DNA of 64,000 nt, taken from contig NZ_NIST01000001.1 of assembly GCF_002335745.1 (NCBI RefSeq), positions 4,154,354 to 4,218,353 of the forward strand, in the 5' to 3' direction. Both the position numbers and the translations under genes were made by a program. Source of the stretch: Evansella halocellulosilytica. Its GTDB lineage: Bacteria > Bacillota > Bacilli > Bacillales > Salisediminibacteriaceae. This document shows, piece by piece, positions 29,277 through 39,755 of the stretch; the first letter of the stretch is position 1, and each line of letters starts with the position of its first letter. Under the pieces are notes generated by a model. The model saw nothing but the letters and a program-made list of their open reading frames with translations, ran no database searches and was not told the origin of the DNA.

Positions 29277-30762
<1,486 letters not shown>

Positions 30763-30766
30763 TTAA

Positions 30767-30781
30767 AGAAATCGCTTACAA
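30767..30781 (-). promoter_or_regulatory. CcpA binding site (cre) of tpl
   Basis: TTGTAAGCGATTTCT matches all positions of the cre consensus WTGNAANCGNWNNCW. It ends four bases upstream of the -35 box, so carbon source control of tyrosine breakdown is likely. The side relative to the promoter allows either activation or interference. Confidence 0.75.
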
Positions 30782-31016
30782 GCACGTCAATTAACTGATA
30801 AACGCTGTAATGCTTTATCTTTTTTTTACTTTACAATATGTATGTGTAACTAAATCATCGTCTTGCAAATTGTGTTATTTTTTGAAAACGCTTTAAATTT
30901 CCGATAACATTTATTAAAATGGAACACGTCACGTATAAGTTGCAAGGATAGTAATTTTTGACGAAACCGTTTATACTTTTGAAATAAGTTTATTACGGCG
31001 TACAAGGAGACTAGAC

Positions 31017-31979
31017 ATGATTATGACAGAAACCAAACATGGTCAGTATTCGCCATACATTACGCTGCCTAGAGAAGAGTGGGCACAATTAAGTCCTGGT
31101 GAGAATCAGCCATTAACAAGTGAAGAAGTTATGCAGCTTCAAGGAATTAATGAATCGTTATCAATGGATGAAGTATCGAACGTATACCTACCTTTATCTA
31201 GATTATTAAATTTATATACAACTGCATCTCAAGACTTACATTCTGTTACGAACATCTTTCTTCATAAAAAAACAAAGAAAGTTCCTTATATTATTGGAAT
31301 GGCTGGAAGTGTAGCTGTTGGAAAGAGTACGACGGCACGTGTGATCCAAGCGTTACTTTCACGATGGCCTAATCACCCTAAAGTTGAACTCATTACGACT
31401 GATGGTTTTCTTTATCCGAATCACGTACTTGAAGAAAAAGGGATTATGAACCGAAAAGGATTTCCAGAAAGCTATGATACAGGGAAATTAGTTCGCTTTT
31501 TAGCCGATCTAAAATCTGGTGTTTCAACAGTCTCTGCCCCTGTTTATTCACACCTCGTTTACGATATCATACCAGATAAAGAGCAAACGATTGAACAAGC
31601 AGACATTGTCATTGTCGAAGGAATTAATGTGCTTCAAGTTTCAAAAGACAGAGTAACAAAAGAAATACCTGACGTGTTCGTCTCTGATTTCTTTGATTTC
31701 TCAATTTATGTTGATGCACAAAAAGGTGATATTTATAAATGGTATATTGAGCGTTTTAAAACGTTAAGAAACACAGCGTTTCAAAATCCTGAATCGTATT
31801 TTAAACGTTATGCGTCCTTAACTGATGAGGAAGCTACTGATATCGCTACACGAATTTGGAAAGAAATTAATGAAAAGAATTTGTATGAAAATATTTTACC
31901 GACGAAGCATCGTGCTGATTTAATCTTAGAAAAAGGAACGAACCACGAGGTACAAAAAGTTCATTTACGAAAAGTTTAA
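31017..31979 (+). CDS. coaA: pantothenate kinase (type I)
   Basis: 320 residues, the normal CoaA length. It phosphorylates pantothenate, the first step of coenzyme A synthesis. The P-loop is [18 protein letters not shown] (about 96-113); [22 protein letters not shown] (about 142) is the family's signature, and YDIIPD and IVEGINVLQ follow. Start: CAAGGAGACTAGACATG, with a second ATG two codons later. Single gene with its own terminator, divergent from tpl. Confidence 0.96.
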   Translation: MIMTETKHGQYSPYITLPREEWAQLSPGENQPLTSEEVMQLQGINESLSMDEVSNVYLPLSRLLNLYTTASQDLHSVTNIFLHKKTKKVPYIIGMAGSVAVGKSTTARVIQALLSRWPNHPKVELITTDGFLYPNHVLEEKGIMNRKGFPESYDTGKLVRFLADLKSGVSTVSAPVYSHLVYDIIPDKEQTIEQADIVIVEGINVLQVSKDRVTKEIPDVFVSDFFDFSIYVDAQKGDIYKWYIERFKTLRNTAFQNPESYFKRYASLTDEEATDIATRIWKEINEKNLYENILPTKHRADLILEKGTNHEVQKVHLRKV

Positions 31980-32016
31980 CATAAAGATATTGCAAAATAT
32001 CGAGGATTAAAAGGAC

Positions 32017-32055
32017 AAATAAGTATCCGCCCGTAAAACAGGTGGATACTTATTT
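32017..32055 (+). terminator. terminator of coaA (bidirectional)
   Basis: AAATAAGTATCC / GGATACTTATTT, a perfect 12-bp stem with a 15-base loop. It may also serve the leftward GTPase gene. Confidence 0.85.
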
Positions 32056-32108
32056 AAATCGCTTTTAAGACAGCTCTTTTTTTATTCTAAAAGTAGTAGG
32101 AGCGCAAC

Positions 32109-33119
32109 TTATTGTTTTTTATTTTCTTCTTTTTCAACGTACGTTTTGTATATATTTTTAAATGTTCGGTCGTCAATGTCGAGGTTACGCTCGTACATAT
32201 ATTTCACAGACCGGCCAAGCGCTAAAGTCATCGATCCTGCCACACCTGCCCCAATCACGATTCCATAACCTGGAATGACTTTTGTCAACTGCCTCGCAAC
32301 CGTTCGTCCAATGTTTCCGGTAATTGTCGTTAAAATCATATTTTTCGCGCGTGACTTCGTCATTTTCTTCCCGTATATATTCGCTAGCTTCATTAGCATT
32401 CTTATTTGTAAAGCTGATAATAGTACGAAGTCTGAGCCTGGAACCGGGGAGGCACCTACACTAGCTGCCGCTACACTCATCCTGTTAATTACTTTTTTTG
32501 CTGCTTTTCCTTTCGCTCGTAAATGCCTCCCCAGCACAAAATCTTTCTCTTTCATTAGTGAAAGAATAGCATCTTCCAGCCTGCTAACCCCTTCCTTCGT
32601 TTTTGAAGATACAGGGATTACGTCATATTGACCGTCCGTCTGCATTCGAATGTAATCGATAAGCTGTTCTACATCATCAGCTGCATCTATTTTATTGAGA
32701 ATAATAATGATTCGTTTATGTTCCTTTTCGATCCTTTCCAACGACTCTTTTTCCCGATCGGACAAAACCGTACCTGCTGCATTTAAGAAAAATAGAACAG
32801 CATCGGCTTTCTTAAAGTAATTCCACGTTTCCTCTGAATGTTTACTGACAATATCAGAGAGTCCAGGAGTATCTGCAAACACAATATTTTCTTTATAATG
32901 AATAATATTGATCGTTGTCGTTTCCCCTGGCAGCGCTCCTACCCCTGTGACAGGTTCTTCAAAAATTAAGTTTAAAGTAGAAGACTTTCCAGTATTCACA
33001 TCACCGACAAAGGCAAGAATACATTCATCCTCTAATATCTCATTAATCTCGTCCATTTCTTTATGAAAATTTTTATCAATCGCCTCTTCTAATTCACTTT
33101 TAAGCTTCTCTTCGTTCAT
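32109..33119 (-). CDS. membrane-associated GTPase with DUF697-like tail
   Basis: 336 residues with the start at 33119 (AGGTGAGAAT before ATG). The GTPase domain has G1 GDVNTGKSSTLN (about 39-50), G3 FADTPGLSD, and G4 ILNKIDAAD near 144. After about residue 200 the protein changes to a tail with Gly/Ala-rich helices (SVAAASVGASPVPGSDFVL, then GYGIVIGAGVAGSMTLALG), typical of the DUF697/YcjF-like or dynamin-like GTPases that bind membranes. The N-terminus is a charged helix. Such proteins are linked to membrane stress or remodelling, but the role here is unknown. Confidence 0.78.
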   Translation of the reverse strand: MNEEKLKSELEEAIDKNFHKEMDEINEILEDECILAFVGDVNTGKSSTLNLIFEEPVTGVGALPGETTTINIIHYKENIVFADTPGLSDIVSKHSEETWNYFKKADAVLFFLNAAGTVLSDREKESLERIEKEHKRIIIILNKIDAADDVEQLIDYIRMQTDGQYDVIPVSSKTKEGVSRLEDAILSLMKEKDFVLGRHLRAKGKAAKKVINRMSVAAASVGASPVPGSDFVLLSALQIRMLMKLANIYGKKMTKSRAKNMILTTITGNIGRTVARQLTKVIPGYGIVIGAGVAGSMTLALGRSVKYMYERNLDIDDRTFKNIYKTYVEKEENKKQ

Positions 33120-33238
33120 ATTCTCACCTGCAAATTTAATCATTCATTCTTATCAAAGGATGTTACTTTCATTTTAGCCAATTAATAAAATAATACCCTT
33201 TTATACATTTAAGCAATCATGAAGGAAACATTTTTCTT

Positions 33239-33267
33239 TTGACAAACTAGCTTAGTGTTTTTATGAT
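33239..33267 (+). promoter_or_regulatory. consensus sigma-A promoter with long leader for the MFS gene
   Basis: TTGACA (33239-33244), a 17-bp spacer and TATGAT (33262-33267), close to ideal. It gives a leader of about 200 bases before the MFS start. In the leader, CGACGG/CCGTCG at 33310-33335 is followed by TTATTTTTA, a terminator-like hairpin. Apart from this the 33120-33473 gap holds nothing I can name. Confidence 0.7.
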
Positions 33268-33473
33268 GGATGTAGAGATATTTCCACACTCGAAATATTT
33301 TTATACGTTCGACGGATGGCTTCTATTAACCGTCGTTATTTTTATGAAGAAAACACTGATTATTGTTTAAGCTATTGAGTATATTTCTGTCTACAATGAT
33401 GACTAAATAAATGATGCGAAAATCATCATAATGCTAAACATATTATTTTAAAATAAAATTGAAAGTTGGCGGA

Positions 33474-34880
33474 ATGATGGCAAATGAAAAGAGTTCTGTT
33501 TCTTTTCAACTTGAAAAGAAACAAAAAACGAATTTAACATTGCTCATTTGTATTATATTAACGTTTACTGTAATGAATGGAACTATGTTTAACGTGGCGA
33601 TTCCTGACATAGCTGAAGAATTTAACCTACTCCCCTCTCAAGTAAGCTGGGTCATGACAGGATATATTTTAGTCTTTGCTGTCGGCTCTTTAATGTATGG
33701 AAAGTTAGCTGATATTTATCCGATAAAAACATTATTAACATTTGGACTGATGTTGTTTGCTTTAGGAGCAACTCTAGGCTTCCTATCACAAAATTATCCA
33801 ACATTACTTGCAGCAAGAGTGCTGCAGGCGATGGGCGGTGCCACGATCCCCGCTCTTGCTTTCATCATTCCTGCACGTTTTATGCCTAACGAAAGAGGCA
33901 AAGTTTTTGGGATCGTCTCCTCAACTGTCGCCTTCGCTTCTGGTGTAGGGCCAATTGCAGGTGGACTTGTTGGTGGAGCTCTGAATTGGCGGTTTCTATT
34001 CATTTTTTCAATGTTGGCAGTTTTAGCTGTTCCACTATTACGAAAATGGATCCCTGATGAGAAGAAACGAGAAGGAAATATTGACTTACTAGGAGCTGTA
34101 CTGATCGCGTTCACTGTTAGTAGTTTACTAATGTTTGTTACAACATTCAGCTTATGGGCATGTATTTTTGGTCTTTTATCATTCGGTACATTTGTCTGGC
34201 GTACGATGACTGTAAAAGAACCGTTTATACAACCAGCGATGTTAAAAAGTAAATATTATGCTACAACGATCGCGACAAGCTTTTTAGGTACAACGGCGAT
34301 GTTCGGTATGATATTTGTCATCCCAATTATGGCAAGAGACCTATACGATTTAAATACGACTCAAATCGGTCTACTACTTTTCCCAGGTGCAATGGCTGCT
34401 GGATTGATCGGACAGTATAGCGGGACACTCCTTGAGAAAAGAGGCAGTTACGCAGTTATACGTCTTGCTTTTATCTTTGTTATCATTGGAACCTTTCTCA
34501 TCTCGACGTTCAGCGGCTTTCCGGCATGGATTATCGGTTTATGTATTTTAGTCCAATATATTGCCTTCCCGCTTATTCAAAGTTCAACAGCCAATTTATT
34601 AACGTACATTATCCCTGCTGAACGAACAGGTGTTGGAATTGGCTTATTCAACTTACTTAACTTTTTGGCTGGTGCAATCGCGAGTGCGGTATTCGGAGCA
34701 TTTTTAGATTTACAACAAGTTTCATTCACATTAAATCCTTTAACGAGTCAAGGCGAACATACGATATACGCAAATTTATTTATCGGTCTAACAGTGATTA
34801 CATTATTTGCAAGGTGGCTATTCAGCTTCGTATATAAAAACCATGAACTCGTTGAAAAACAAAAGGACAAAAGCGCCTAA
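33474..34880 (+). CDS. MFS efflux antiporter, TetA(L)-like (DHA2 type)
   Basis: About 468 residues with roughly 14 hydrophobic segments, the DHA2 layout. Motif A is MYGKLADIYPIKTLLTFGLM, motif B is AARVLQAMGGATIPAL, and motif C, diagnostic of antiporters, is GVGPIAGGLVGGALNWRFLF. The overall order resembles TetA(L)/TetA(K) and QacA-like proton-coupled exporters. TetA(L) of Bacillus also moves Na+ and K+, so a role in alkali or Na+ tolerance is as possible as drug export. Start choice is uncertain: ATG at 33474 or 33477 after TTGGCGGA, a weak site. Confidence 0.83.
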   Translation: MMANEKSSVSFQLEKKQKTNLTLLICIILTFTVMNGTMFNVAIPDIAEEFNLLPSQVSWVMTGYILVFAVGSLMYGKLADIYPIKTLLTFGLMLFALGATLGFLSQNYPTLLAARVLQAMGGATIPALAFIIPARFMPNERGKVFGIVSSTVAFASGVGPIAGGLVGGALNWRFLFIFSMLAVLAVPLLRKWIPDEKKREGNIDLLGAVLIAFTVSSLLMFVTTFSLWACIFGLLSFGTFVWRTMTVKEPFIQPAMLKSKYYATTIATSFLGTTAMFGMIFVIPIMARDLYDLNTTQIGLLLFPGAMAAGLIGQYSGTLLEKRGSYAVIRLAFIFVIIGTFLISTFSGFPAWIIGLCILVQYIAFPLIQSSTANLLTYIIPAERTGVGIGLFNLLNFLAGAIASAVFGAFLDLQQVSFTLNPLTSQGEHTIYANLFIGLTVITLFARWLFSFVYKNHELVEKQKDKSA

Positions 34881-35021
34881 TGGTGAAGTGTAATTCCATT
34901 CATCGAAAGAACATACAGCATATTCGTGATGTAATCGTTGTTGCAATAGTTAGACGTATTAAAACTTATAAAAATATGTCCAAAAAAATTTTCTCATTTC
35001 CAAATCTTAAAAAATACGTTC

Positions 35022-35058
35022 AAAACCTAGCTAACGGTCTCGTAGGCTAGGTTTTTTC
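35022..35058 (+). terminator. terminator of the MFS gene
   Basis: AAACCTAGC / GCTAGGTTT with a 14-base loop and six T residues. The stretch 35059-35271 beyond it is AT-rich and holds no gene apart from the start region of the next one. Confidence 0.85.
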
Positions 35059-35271
35059 TCCCGAAAAAAATTTATAATTTTTTTTCCAAAAACCTCTTCC
35101 ATTTCTGTTTTCCATATTTTATAATTCCGTTAGAAAGAGATATTTACAGTTATATTAAGTTATTATCGAAATAAATCGTTTTAATTCCATTTAATCGTGA
35201 AATATGACAATATATAAGTTATTTTAAATGATATGTCTCTTTACAATAATGATTTAAGGAGGTCTTTGAAA

Positions 35272-35622
35272 GTGAAAGGAACTTGGGTCTTTTTAGGAAC
35301 AATTCTATTCTTTGCTGTCATCGGATACGCGTTTAACAGTGATTCAACTAGTGCAGAACAGCAGAAAAAAATTTTTGAGAACGTTAGTGGGGTTGTTTTA
35401 TCCATTGAAGAGGACTATTTACTTTTAGGCCCAGCTTATTCAGAAATCGAGGCATTTCATTGGAGAGATCAGGAACAAACGGACGGGAGGAAACCTCTAA
35501 AGCTATACTTTTTTGACGACCGCAAACCATTTGTTCAAGAAGGAGATTTTGTTCATGGCGTCGTTCGCATGGATTCTCAGTCTTCCTACTATGTTTTAAA
35601 TCTGTCGACAAAGTTTTATTAA
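35272..35622 (+). CDS. small membrane-anchored hypothetical protein, 116 aa
   Basis: GTG start at 35272, nine bases after AAGGAGG; a frame to an ATG at 35233 runs over this ribosome site and is rejected. One N-terminal membrane helix (TWVFLGTILFFAVIGYAF, about 4-21) is followed by an extracellular soluble domain with FENVSGVVLSIEEDYLLLG and EGDFVHGVVRMDSQSSYYVL, a small beta fold that resembles an OB- or SH3-like domain. Function unknown. Own terminator follows. Confidence 0.7.
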   Translation: MKGTWVFLGTILFFAVIGYAFNSDSTSAEQQKKIFENVSGVVLSIEEDYLLLGPAYSEIEAFHWRDQEQTDGRKPLKLYFFDDRKPFVQEGDFVHGVVRMDSQSSYYVLNLSTKFY

Positions 35623-35656
35623 TATAATAAAGACTAGTTATGTTTTATAAAACGGT

Positions 35657-35699
35657 AAAAGACCGATGTACAGCCATTACTGGCATGCATCGGTCTTTT
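35657..35699. terminator. bidirectional terminator
   Basis: AAAAGACCGATG / CATCGGTCTTTT, 12-bp stem between two convergent small genes. Confidence 0.9.
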
Positions 35700-35742
35700 C
35701 TCAATAAAAAGTGAACTTTGTAGCAAAGTCATCCCGGTATTA

Positions 35743-35991
35743 TTAAATGGATTCGTCAAAAAATTTTCCTTTTCCAGTAATCTTTTTTTCATGGAATTTA
35801 ACCGTTTCAGCTAAAGAACAATATTTTGTATGTGGGTCTAAATACATTTTCTGCTTTGCTTGGTCCTTCAGTGCTTCAAAAAATTCTGCCCGTTGGACTG
35901 GAGGAACTTCAGTAATCATAGGTGAGTCAGACAATTGACGATTCCCGTAAAGCATCGATTGTTCATCTCTTACTAATGGAATGTACCCCAT
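35743..35991 (-). CDS. small soluble hypothetical protein, 82 aa
   Basis: Start at 35991, eight bases after AAGAGGAG. The product begins MGYIPLVRDEQSMLYGNRQL and has a Pro-rich middle (ITEVPPVQRAEFFEAL) and a charged end. No membrane part or Cys motif; I do not recognise the family. It shares the bidirectional terminator with the gene to its left. The ribosome site and composition support a real gene. Confidence 0.6.
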   Translation of the reverse strand: MGYIPLVRDEQSMLYGNRQLSDSPMITEVPPVQRAEFFEALKDQAKQKMYLDPHTKYCSLAETVKFHEKKITGKGKFFDESI

Positions 35992-36124
35992 GTAAATCAC
36001 TCCTCTTACAGAACTATATACCCTTATTGTAATTATAATATTCCTTCTTACTTTTCCATATGTATCGTAATAAACCCTCTATTATTCCTACCGCAAATAC
36101 CGACATATTCAGCAAACTTTAGTT

Positions 36125-36235
36125 TTGAGACGTGAAGCGTATGATGTTAATACTTGAGTAACGGAGAAACGAGCCAACATATAGATACGAAAGCTATTTT
36201 TACCGGACTTTTTAAACATCCTCTATATATGTATA
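36125..36235 (+). repeat. dispersed intergenic repeat R1, copy E (3' tail only)
   Basis: TTGAGTAACGGAGAAACGAG, then CCAACATATAGATACGAAAGC and TATTTTTACCGGACTTTTTA, matching 350-430. Only the tail of R1 is present. Confidence 0.7.
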
Positions 36236-36284
36236 TGCTCGTTTTTGATAAGATGGAATGAGCATTTATTTACGGAGGACGATC

Positions 36285-38567
36285 ATGAATATAGCTAAAA
36301 TAAATAATCATACATACAACCTATCTTCACTAGAACGAGGGGAGCTAGGTAGAGTCCTGAAGCTCATAAATAAATATGGTGCAACGTGCGGACACTGCGA
36401 AAAACAAGTAAAACTGAATTTATCTATCCATCACCCACCAGCATTTATTCATAAAGACTTATCCGATTCTTGTATTGAAGAACAAACAAAAAGTAAAAAG
36501 AAAGCTGAGTCGCAAGTAACTGAAAAAAAAGAAACGAACGCAGTTATTACACTGCCAAAACGTAAAGCCATTACTGAACAGTCGACAGAACCGTTCGTAC
36601 ATACTGTCTGGAAAAAACCAGCAGCGATTGTCCCGAAAACACCCTGGGAGGAAAAGTATGATAAAAGCTTTTCCTTTCAAGATAAGGCGTTCAGCCGAGA
36701 GCAAATACAGGCTGTAAAAAGTATTGCCGGACCGAACCTCCTTATTGCAGGGGCTGGAAGTGGGAAAACGAGAGTTTTAACGGCAAGAACCGCTTACATG
36801 ATTTCAGAGAACCTCGTTTTACCCAACCAGATCATGCTCGTTACGTTTACACAGAAAGCAGTTCAAGAGATGAAACGGCGGTTATCTTCTGATTTTTCAC
36901 TTCCTTCCACTGCCATACAATCGCTTGTTATGGGGACGTTCCACTCCTTATTTTACCGAATGCTCATGCACCATCAGCCAGGAATGTGGCAGCAAAGCAG
37001 ACTACTTTCTAAGAAATGGCAGCAAGAACGAATCTTTCAACAAATTCTTTTACAATTACATTTAGATGAAAAAGATGTTCCCATCGACATCCATATGCTA
37101 CGTATTTCTGCTTGGAAAAATGAATTGCTTTTCCCAGAAATGATCGAACCAGCCAATCCTGAAGAGGAAGAATCACTGCAGTTTTACCGAGCATATGAGG
37201 ATTATAAGAAAAGAGAAAATGTATTCGACTTCGATGACATGCTCATTGGCTGTTATCACATGTTAAAAAATAACGATTCTTTACTACAGCTTTATCAAAA
37301 ACGTTTCACTCATTTCATGATTGATGAATTTCAAGATATTAATCTCGTTCAATATGAAATTATGAAAATGCTTGCTAAGCCACAAAACCAGCTTTGCGTG
37401 GTCGGTGATGATGACCAATCTATTTATCGTTTTCGCGGCAGTCACCCGAAGTATATCCTAGAATTTCAAAAAGAGTTTCCTGATGCGAAAAAAGTTGTAC
37501 TATCTAACAATTACCGATCCACTTACGAAATTGTTGACGCTGCCAATCAAGTGATTAAGAAAAATACGGAAAGACACGCGAAAGACATGCATGCTTTAAT
37601 GAAAGGGGATGAACCCCCTCTCCTCTTTTTCCCTTATGACGAAGAAGAAGAAGCAATGTATATTATTGAAGACATTAAACGTAAATATGTAACTGGAGAA
37701 AATGATGATGATTTTGCAATCCTTTATCGGACTCATGTACAATCTCGAGCTTTGTTTGAACAATTGATCGAAGAAGATCTTCCTTTTACAATCGATAAAG
37801 GGGGCGAAGTTTTTTACGAAAGATCTATTGTCAAGCACGCTTTAGCATTTTTTCATATCTTTCATAATGAAAACGACGTTCATGCGATGGAAAAACTGCT
37901 AAGAGTATGGTTTTTAAAAAGAAATACATTAAAAGAACTAGAGCAGTTAAGTATTTTAAATGATAAAAGTTTGCTGCAATGCGTAACTCATTTAGAAGGT
38001 TTACCTTCCTTTCAATTTAATAAGCTGAGAAAAATAATTCCTCTATTTCGTAAATTGAGGAGGTCACCATTAAGTACGGCGATGCAACTGATCTATGAAG
38101 ACATGGGAATGAAAGAGTATATTCGTAAAAACGGAAAAGAAGGAAATGGTTATGATAAAGGATCGGACGATTGGGCTGAGCTTCTTTCAGTAACTAAAAA
38201 TCATGATCACATTACCTCATTTTTAGAAAGAATTGAATTCATTACTCAGGCACATCGAGAAAAACGTTCAGAAAAGGATCGGTATGGGATACAGCTCATG
38301 TCCATTCACCAATCAAAAGGGCTTGAATTCGCTCACGTCTATGTGATTGGCTGTAATGACGGTTCACTCCCTCATGAGTATGCACTCGATTGCTTACGTG
38401 AAGGAGATAAACAGTATATAGAAGAAGAACGCCGCTTACTGTACGTTGCTATGACGAGAGCAATTGAGACACTTACTCTGACTGTTACAGACTTCCGCCG
38501 AGGGAAAAGAGCGTATCCTTCAAGATTTCTAAATGCATTCCCAGAAGTTAAAAAACAAATGCAATAA
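36285..38567 (+). CDS. yjcD: YjcD-like UvrD/Rep family DNA helicase
   Basis: 760 residues with the start at 36285 (GGAGGACGATC before ATG). A superfamily 1A helicase: the Q-motif/Walker A region GPNLLIAGAGSGKTRVLTAR (about 150-169), motif Ia VTFTQKAVQEMKRRL, motif II FMIDEFQDIN, motif III VVGDDDQSIYRFRGS, motif IV LSNNYRST, motif V IQLMSIHQSKGLEF and motif VI LLYVAMTRAI. The first 130 residues are specific to YjcD-like proteins and contain a CGHC pair that might bind metal. Probably repairs DNA or restarts forks. Its place between yjcF/yjcG and yjcA matches B. subtilis. Confidence 0.9.
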   Translation: MNIAKINNHTYNLSSLERGELGRVLKLINKYGATCGHCEKQVKLNLSIHHPPAFIHKDLSDSCIEEQTKSKKKAESQVTEKKETNAVITLPKRKAITEQSTEPFVHTVWKKPAAIVPKTPWEEKYDKSFSFQDKAFSREQIQAVKSIAGPNLLIAGAGSGKTRVLTARTAYMISENLVLPNQIMLVTFTQKAVQEMKRRLSSDFSLPSTAIQSLVMGTFHSLFYRMLMHHQPGMWQQSRLLSKKWQQERIFQQILLQLHLDEKDVPIDIHMLRISAWKNELLFPEMIEPANPEEEESLQFYRAYEDYKKRENVFDFDDMLIGCYHMLKNNDSLLQLYQKRFTHFMIDEFQDINLVQYEIMKMLAKPQNQLCVVGDDDQSIYRFRGSHPKYILEFQKEFPDAKKVVLSNNYRSTYEIVDAANQVIKKNTERHAKDMHALMKGDEPPLLFFPYDEEEEAMYIIEDIKRKYVTGENDDDFAILYRTHVQSRALFEQLIEEDLPFTIDKGGEVFYERSIVKHALAFFHIFHNENDVHAMEKLLRVWFLKRNTLKELEQLSILNDKSLLQCVTHLEGLPSFQFNKLRKIIPLFRKLRRSPLSTAMQLIYEDMGMKEYIRKNGKEGNGYDKGSDDWAELLSVTKNHDHITSFLERIEFITQAHREKRSEKDRYGIQLMSIHQSKGLEFAHVYVIGCNDGSLPHEYALDCLREGDKQYIEEERRLLYVAMTRAIETLTLTVTDFRRGKRAYPSRFLNAFPEVKKQMQ

Positions 38568-38595
38568 CCAATGACACTATCACAGCCACTACCAC

Positions 38596-38640
38596 ATTCC
38601 AAAAAAACCCAGGTGCCTGACACCTGGGTTTTTTTGGAAT
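38596..38640. terminator. long perfect palindrome, bidirectional terminator
   Basis: ATTCCAAAAAAACCCAGGTG, a five-base loop, then its exact complement: a 20-bp perfect stem with A and T runs inside. It separates yjcD from the convergent small CxC protein gene. Confidence 0.9.
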
Positions 38641-38653
38641 TCTCCAGTATTTA

Positions 38654-38797
38654 TTAGCGGCTTTGCCTTACTCGTCCGCCTCCACAATTACATCCGCCTT
38701 TTTTCGTTCTCGTTCTCGTCGATTTTAGCTTAGCTCTATTCACCCTTCTTCGATTTCCTTCCTTCATAGGGTGATTAGTATGCAATGTTGGCCTCAT
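38654..38797 (-). CDS. small basic CxC protein, 47 aa, probable spore component
   Basis: ATG at 38797 after GAGGTGACGATGA. The product starts MRPTLHTNHPMKEGNRRRVN, is rich in Arg/Lys/Thr (STRTRTKKG) and ends GGCNCGGGRVRQSR with two stop codons in a row. The Gly-flanked CxC motif recalls small spore coat or morphogenetic peptides. A sigma-K-like promoter sits 30 bp upstream. It is followed by the 20-bp palindromic terminator and lies next to the coat-like locus. I do not know a named family. Confidence 0.65.
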   Translation of the reverse strand: MRPTLHTNHPMKEGNRRRVNRAKLKSTRTRTKKGGCNCGGGRVRQSR

Positions 38798-38825
38798 TCA
38801 TCGTCACCTCATTTTTTTCTCTTAC

Positions 38826-38852
38826 CAATTTATGAACAAGTAGAAAATATGT
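38826..38852 (-). promoter_or_regulatory. sigma-K-like promoter of the CxC protein
   Basis: On the minus strand, ACA (38852-38850), a 15-bp spacer and CATAAATTG (38834-38826), with one mismatch to CATANNNTA. Confidence 0.5.
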
Positions 38853-38866
38853 GAGGTCGTTTTCGA

Positions 38867-39583
38867 TTATTTTTTATTTTTATTTTTTGCCTGCATATTT
38901 CTAAACCAATCTGACGTATTTGGATTTTGTACAACATTTTTCATATTTTCTTCTTGAGGCTTGCTTGCAGGTAAAGGAAACTTTTTCTTTTCGACAGGTG
39001 TTGGTTGGTTAGGCAAACTTGTAGCATTGTTTTTACTTTTTGCTTTTTTGTCATCATTGAGTTCGTTTAACAGTTCTGCATTTTCCTGCTCTAGTTGTTT
39101 CATTTTGCTTTCTAACTGACTCATCAGTTCTTGCTGCTTTTGTACTTTTACTGATTGTTCATCCGTTAAATGTTTCCTTCGAGCTTTCTCTTCATGAAGC
39201 TGCTGTTCAGTACTTTTCAACTTTTCAGTTACTTCCATTACCTCTTTTTCTAATGCTCTCACTTTATGATCATTATTACTGAATTCCTTACTTTTCCTCT
39301 TTTGTTCATCTAGTTCGTTTTCTAATCGTTTCATTTTTTTCGCCTGATTTTCAACTTCATTTTCTATAATCCTTTTCTCTTCAGCAGATTTTTTTAATTC
39401 GTTCGTTAACGATTCAGTCATTTCTTCCAATTTCTGCTTATCACTCTTTAATTCAGTTAATAAATTGTAGTGATAATTCTCTTCATAGTCCTTAAGCTTC
39501 TTCATATACTTGGCAGACTCCGATTGTAAGTGAATAATCTTTTGTTTTAATTGGACTTTGGTCAGCTTTTCTTTTCGACTCAT
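38867..39583 (-). CDS. long coiled-coil protein, probable spore coat component
   Basis: 238 residues with the start at 39583 (GTGAGGGGGAAAAAT before ATG). From about residue 5 to 175 nearly the whole chain is Lys/Glu/Leu heptads, a coiled coil. A Pro/Ser linker and the end NTSDWFRNMQAKNKNKK follow. No membrane part. The first 40 residues (MSRKEKLTKVQLKQKIIHLQ) are similar in layout to the protein at 57941, which starts on the other edge of the glycan locus. A CATAGGATA -10 element at 39618-39626 points to mother-cell expression. Function unknown; a scaffold role is an inference. Confidence 0.65.
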   Translation of the reverse strand: MSRKEKLTKVQLKQKIIHLQSESAKYMKKLKDYEENYHYNLLTELKSDKQKLEEMTESLTNELKKSAEEKRIIENEVENQAKKMKRLENELDEQKRKSKEFSNNDHKVRALEKEVMEVTEKLKSTEQQLHEEKARRKHLTDEQSVKVQKQQELMSQLESKMKQLEQENAELLNELNDDKKAKSKNNATSLPNQPTPVEKKKFPLPASKPQEENMKNVVQNPNTSDWFRNMQAKNKNKK

Positions 39584-39617
39584 ATTTTTCCCCCTCACAA
39601 TTTATAGCCTTTATCAC

Positions 39618-39626
39618 TATCCTATG
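39618..39626 (-). promoter_or_regulatory. sporulation-type -10 element (CATAGGATA)
   Basis: The same nine bases form the -10 of the nonulosonate operon at 50432-50440. A good -35 AC is not seen at the right distance, so sigma-E or sigma-K cannot be told apart. Confidence 0.4.
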
Positions 39627-39685
39627 TTAAGAAGTGAAAAACTTGCTCAAAAGCCCAACCTAATAAATTCTCTTAGTGAACCTGC

Positions 39686-39712
39686 ACACTCTCCACAAAT
39701 GTACATAAAATG
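39686..39712 (+). promoter_or_regulatory. sigma-K-like promoter of the Cys-rich gene
   Basis: ACA (39686-39688), 15-bp spacer, CATAAAATG (39704-39712), 44 bp before the ATG. Confidence 0.5.
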
Positions 39713-39755
39713 AAGTAGTCCCGAACAAAACGACTAATGAAAGGATGATAAACGT

